Shown here piece after piece: positions 61,631 to 64,000 of a stretch of DNA of 64,000 nucleotides. The notes beneath the pieces are model-generated. The model was given only the letters and a program-made list of their open reading frames with translations, did not search any database and had not been told where the DNA came from. The position numbers and the translations under genes were made by a program. The stretch comes from UBA695 sp042691655. Its GTDB lineage: Bacteria; Verrucomicrobiota; Verrucomicrobiia; Chthoniobacterales; Chthoniobacteraceae. Each line of letters begins with the position of its first letter. The first letter of the stretch is position 1. The stretch spans positions 4,216,001 through 4,280,000 of the forward strand of contig CP170506.1 of the NCBI GenBank assembly GCA_042691655.1. The letters are read 5' to 3'.

Positions 61631-62838
61631 AGCACCCTCGGGGCGCGGAGCCGGAACGATTCGGGGATCTTGGTGCCCGCGAGCGGGCGGCAGTAATCCA
61701 GAAACGCTTCGGTGACGCCGTGGCCCTCGGGGGTAATGAACGCGTCGGGCATGACGCGGGTTTTCCCCGCCACTTCCGCCAGCGGCACCAGATCGTAGGA
61801 GACGCCGTAGTTCATCACCGGGCGGCGGATGACGATCGAGCCGCCGAGGTGATCCATCAGCGCGTAGTGGACGGCGATTTCGCCCAGTTCGCGCGCTTCC
61901 TGCGAATCGCGGTCGGAGATGACCCCGGCAAAGCAGCGCTGGAGGTAGCCGAAGGTGTCGGCCCGGACGCGCGGGACTTTCAGGCGGCTCCGCAGCGCTT
62001 CAGAAAGGAATTCGCCCAGGACGCCGGAGCCGGAAAGCTGCCAGTTCCCGTGGGCGTCCTGTTCCGGCGCTCCCTTGAGGTTGAGGTAGATGGGGTTTCC
62101 CGAGGCGTCCTTGATCCCCTCGGCGACGGCCACGACGCAGCGGTTGTGTTTGCAGTAAACCTGCTCCACGTCGGCGACGAAACGCTCCACGTCGAAGCTC
62201 CGTTCGGGCAGGTAAATGAGGTGGGGCCCTTCGTCTTCGTACTTCTTGGCGAGGGCCGAGGCCGCCGTGAGGAAGCCGGAGTGGCGGCCCATGACGACGC
62301 CGATCAACACGCCGGGGAGCGCACGGCTGTCGAGGTTAAGCCCCATGAAGGCCTGCGTGACGAAGCGCGCCGCCGAGCCGAAGCCGGGGCAGTGGTCGTT
62401 AACGGCCAGGTCGTTGTCGATGGTCTTGGGGATGTGGATGCAGCGCAGGTCGTAGCCTGCCGCGCGGGCCTGTTCGTCGATGATACGGACGGTGTCGGCC
62501 GAGTCGTTGCCGCCGATGTAGAAAAAGTAGCGGATGTCGTGCTGGCGCATCCGGTCGAGGATCCGCGCGCAGTAGGCGGCGTCGGGCTTATCGCGGGTGG
62601 AGAGGAGGGCGGAGGAGGAGGATGCGGCCACGCGCTCCAGGTTGTGCATGGTCTCGCGGGTCAGGTCGAGCAGGTCGCCCTCCACGATGCCCCGGACGCC
62701 GTGCAACGCGCCGTAGACGGCCTGGACCTCGGCATATTTGCGGGCCTCCAGCGTGACGCCCACGAGGCTCTGGTTGATGACTGCGGTGGGGCCGCCGCCT
62801 TGGGCGACGAGGACTTTGCCTTTCAAAGGGATCTTCAT
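61627..62838 (-). CDS. pfp: Pyrophosphate--fructose 6-phosphate 1-phosphotransferase
   Basis: Glycolytic phosphofructokinase that uses PPi instead of ATP and works in both directions. 403 residues from the ATG at 62836-62838. GGGPTAVINQSL (13-24), GGNDSADT (109-116) where the Asp of the second GGDD marks PPi use, PKTIDNDL (137-144) with the catalytic Asp, and MGRHSGFLTAASAL. It overlaps the convergent GH130 stop by 4 bp. The longer frame to 62865 has no extra conserved sequence. Confidence 0.92.
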   Translation of the reverse strand: MKIPLKGKVLVAQGGGPTAVINQSLVGVTLEARKYAEVQAVYGALHGVRGIVEGDLLDLTRETMHNLERVAASSSSALLSTRDKPDAAYCARILDRMRQHDIRYFFYIGGNDSADTVRIIDEQARAAGYDLRCIHIPKTIDNDLAVNDHCPGFGSAARFVTQAFMGLNLDSRALPGVLIGVVMGRHSGFLTAASALAKKYEDEGPHLIYLPERSFDVERFVADVEQVYCKHNRCVVAVAEGIKDASGNPIYLNLKGAPEQDAHGNWQLSGSGVLGEFLSEALRSRLKVPRVRADTFGYLQRCFAGVISDRDSQEARELGEIAVHYALMDHLGGSIVIRRPVMNYGVSYDLVPLAEVAGKTRVMPDAFITPEGHGVTEAFLDYCRPLAGTKIPESFRLRAPRVL

Positions 62839-62939
62839 GGAGTGTAGGGCGAAACGCCCGAGCATAATGCATTTCCCGATGTTTGGATAAGCGAAAACAT
62901 TCGGGTGGGGGAGCTTTCGGGCGCATATTTTTGTTGCCT

Positions 62940-62961
62940 TATATACAATGATGCGTATATA
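62940..62961 (+). promoter_or_regulatory. Likely ArsR operator
   Basis: Inverted repeat TATATAC-N8-GTATATA in the 131-bp gap between pfp and arsR, eight bases before the ATG of arsR. Spacing and AT-richness fit the dyad that ArsR/SmtB repressors bind, and position would block transcription start or initiation. Confidence 0.65.
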
Positions 62962-62969
62962 ACGCCTCC

Positions 62970-63359
62970 ATGCGCTTGATTTCCATCTACGAGTGCCTTT
63001 GCGACGAAACCCGGCTGCGGATTTTGAATCTGCTCTCGGTCTCGCCGCTGTGTGTCTGCCATTTGCAGAGCATTTTGCGCAAGCCGCAGGTGAAGGTTTC
63101 GCAGCACCTGGCCTATTTGAAAGAGCGGGGGATGGTGACGCGCACGCGCCACCAGCAGTGGATGATCTATGCCCTTCCCCCCTCCCCCGGCCCCGAGCTG
63201 GACGCGAACCTCCGGTGTTTGCAGGACTGCGTGCAGACCGACCCCGTTTTCCAGGCCGACCGGGCGAAGCTCCTGGAGCTGACGGCGGGCAGGCCCGTGG
63301 CGATGTTGCTCGAAGAAGGCTGCTGCCCCACTCCCACCCTTAACGCCAAACACCCATGA
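62970..63359 (+). CDS. arsR: ArsR-family arsenite-responsive repressor
   Basis: 129 residues with a winged helix: LCDETRLRILNLLSVSPLCVCHLQSILRKPQVKVSQHLAYLKERGMVTRTR. The inducer site is CVC (C28, C30) at the start of the recognition helix region, the classic As(III)-type pattern, plus CC near the C-terminus (EEGCCPTP). Its stop overlaps the arsC start (ATGA). The upstream dyad at 62940-62961 is the likely operator, giving autoregulation relieved by arsenite. Confidence 0.94.
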   Translation: MRLISIYECLCDETRLRILNLLSVSPLCVCHLQSILRKPQVKVSQHLAYLKERGMVTRTRHQQWMIYALPPSPGPELDANLRCLQDCVQTDPVFQADRAKLLELTAGRPVAMLLEEGCCPTPTLNAKHP

Positions 63360-63814
63360 ACCCTCCCCTGCCCCGTATTTTAATCCTCTGCACCGGGAAC
63401 TCCTGCCGCAGCCAGATGGCGGAGGGCATCCTGCGCCAAGCCGCCGGAGATCTGCTGGAGGTCCACAGCGCCGGGTCCGCCCCCGCCGGTTATGTGCACC
63501 CCAAGGCCATCGCGGTGATGCGGGAGATTGGCATCGACCTTTCTGCCCATACCTCCAAGCCACTGGAGGCCTTTCTGGACCGGGAAATCGCGACCGTCAT
63601 CACCGTTTGCGGCAACGCCGGGCGGGCCTGCCCCCTCTTTCCCGGGCAGGTCGAGCGGCACCACTGGGGCTTTGACGACCCCGCCCATGCCACCGGGACG
63701 GAGGAGGAAATCCTGGAGGCGTTCCGGCGCGTGCGGGACCAGATCCGGCTCGTTTTCGAAGCCTACGCCGCCGGATGGCGCGAAGCGTCGAGGCTCCGGA
63801 CCCCGCAACCCTGA
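63356..63814 (+). CDS. arsC: Arsenate reductase, low-molecular-weight tyrosine-phosphatase type
   Basis: 152 residues. Phosphatase loop CTGNSCRSQMAEG with C12, C17 and R18, and the second-half cysteine pair (TVCGNAGRACP) expected of thioredoxin-dependent ArsC; catalytic Asp in HHWGFDDPAHATG. Reduces arsenate to arsenite for export by the next gene. Overlaps arsR by four bases; 12 bp separate it from acr3. Confidence 0.93.
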   Translation: MNPPLPRILILCTGNSCRSQMAEGILRQAAGDLLEVHSAGSAPAGYVHPKAIAVMREIGIDLSAHTSKPLEAFLDREIATVITVCGNAGRACPLFPGQVERHHWGFDDPAHATGTEEEILEAFRRVRDQIRLVFEAYAAGWREASRLRTPQP

Positions 63815-63825
63815 CCTATTTTTAT

Positions 63826-64000
63826 ATGACCGACCGCAAACGCCTCGCGTTCTTTGAACGCTACCTGACCCTCTGGGTCTTCCTTTGCATGATCGCCGGA
63901 GTCGCCCTGGGCAAACTGGCTCCCGGGATCACTTCCGCGTTGAGCCAGCTGGAGTTTGGCCGGGGCTCGCAGGTGAATATCCCCATCGCGGTGCTCATCT
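63826..64000 (+). CDS. acr3: Arsenite efflux transporter ACR3, 3' end cut by window edge
   Basis: Only the first 58 residues are in the window, from the ATG at 63826. TDRKRLAFFERYLTLWVFLCMIAGVALGKLAPG and QVNIPIAVLI match the first membrane helix and loop of ACR3 (arsB-like) arsenite permeases of the BASS superfamily, of about 350 residues. Third gene of the ars operon. The frame runs open to the right edge, and no ribosome-binding site is clear. Confidence 0.9.
   Translation, partial: MTDRKRLAFFERYLTLWVFLCMIAGVALGKLAPGITSALSQLEFGRGSQVNIPIAVLI

Overview
This 64 kb window is a GC-rich chromosomal segment of a Gram-negative, didermic bacterium. A TolC-family outer-membrane protein, a beta-barrel protein, an ExbB/ExbD/TonB-like operon, lipoproteins and two N-acetylmuramoyl-L-alanine amidases show the double membrane. 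The mix of a PEP-CTERM protein, GlgE, pyrophosphate-dependent phosphofructokinase, an alpha-L-rhamnosidase with a GH130 phosphorylase, and a receiver/pseudokinase/FGE fusion fits the Planctomycetes-Verrucomicrobia-Chlamydiae group best, most likely Verrucomicrobiota. That placement is inference; there is no rRNA in the window. No phage, integrase, transposase or CRISPR array was seen.

Layout. 1-10 kb: envelope biology. NAD(P)HX repair (nnr, cut by the left edge), an amidase, a three-gene unit (TPR protein, degenerate receiver-pseudokinase-FGE protein, secreted protein), TolC, two small envelope proteins and a second, lipoprotein amidase. 10-19 kb: a lone nuoA, a large anchored protein of unknown role, a GT-C glycosyltransferase with TPRs, a YafK-like L,D-transpeptidase, a partly duplicated FkbM methyltransferase, and a DUF350 / lipoprotein / glutathionylspermidine-synthase-like locus. 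19-27 kb: a Rep/UvrD helicase, then a five-gene plus-strand run (exported protein, beta-barrel, GNAT/FemAB-like transferase, paired small EamA/SMR-type membrane proteins), an arginase-fold protein and a response regulator. 27-34 kb: groESL and dnaK with a HEPN/MNT pair between them, then a RhuM-family gene in a more AT-rich patch that ends in nested palindromes.

34-42 kb: two two-component systems around a tRNA-Ser(UGA), folD, a DUF486 membrane protein flanked by three copies of a roughly 150-bp structured repeat, rsmH and a cytidylate-kinase-like protein. 42-54 kb: an MFS transporter, glgE, a small AT-rich island with a ribbon-helix-helix-like protein and twin hairpins, a CobW GTPase, truA-ruvX, fused argA, the ExbB/ExbD/TonB operon and a PEP-CTERM protein. 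54-64 kb: an IMP dehydrogenase, a GH78 / AraC / GH130 carbohydrate locus, PPi-phosphofructokinase, and an arsenic operon (arsR-arsC-acr3) cut by the right edge.

The most unusual content is (i) the three covarying structured repeats around the DUF486 gene, (ii) a single protein carrying both a phosphomimic receiver and a kinase domain without catalytic residues, tied to an FGE-type domain, and (iii) several unrelated dispersed repeats that all occur as inverted pairs spanning about 130-160 bp in intergenic DNA. Many genes overlap by ATGA, and many (groES, groEL and dnaK among them) have no clear Shine-Dalgarno sequence.
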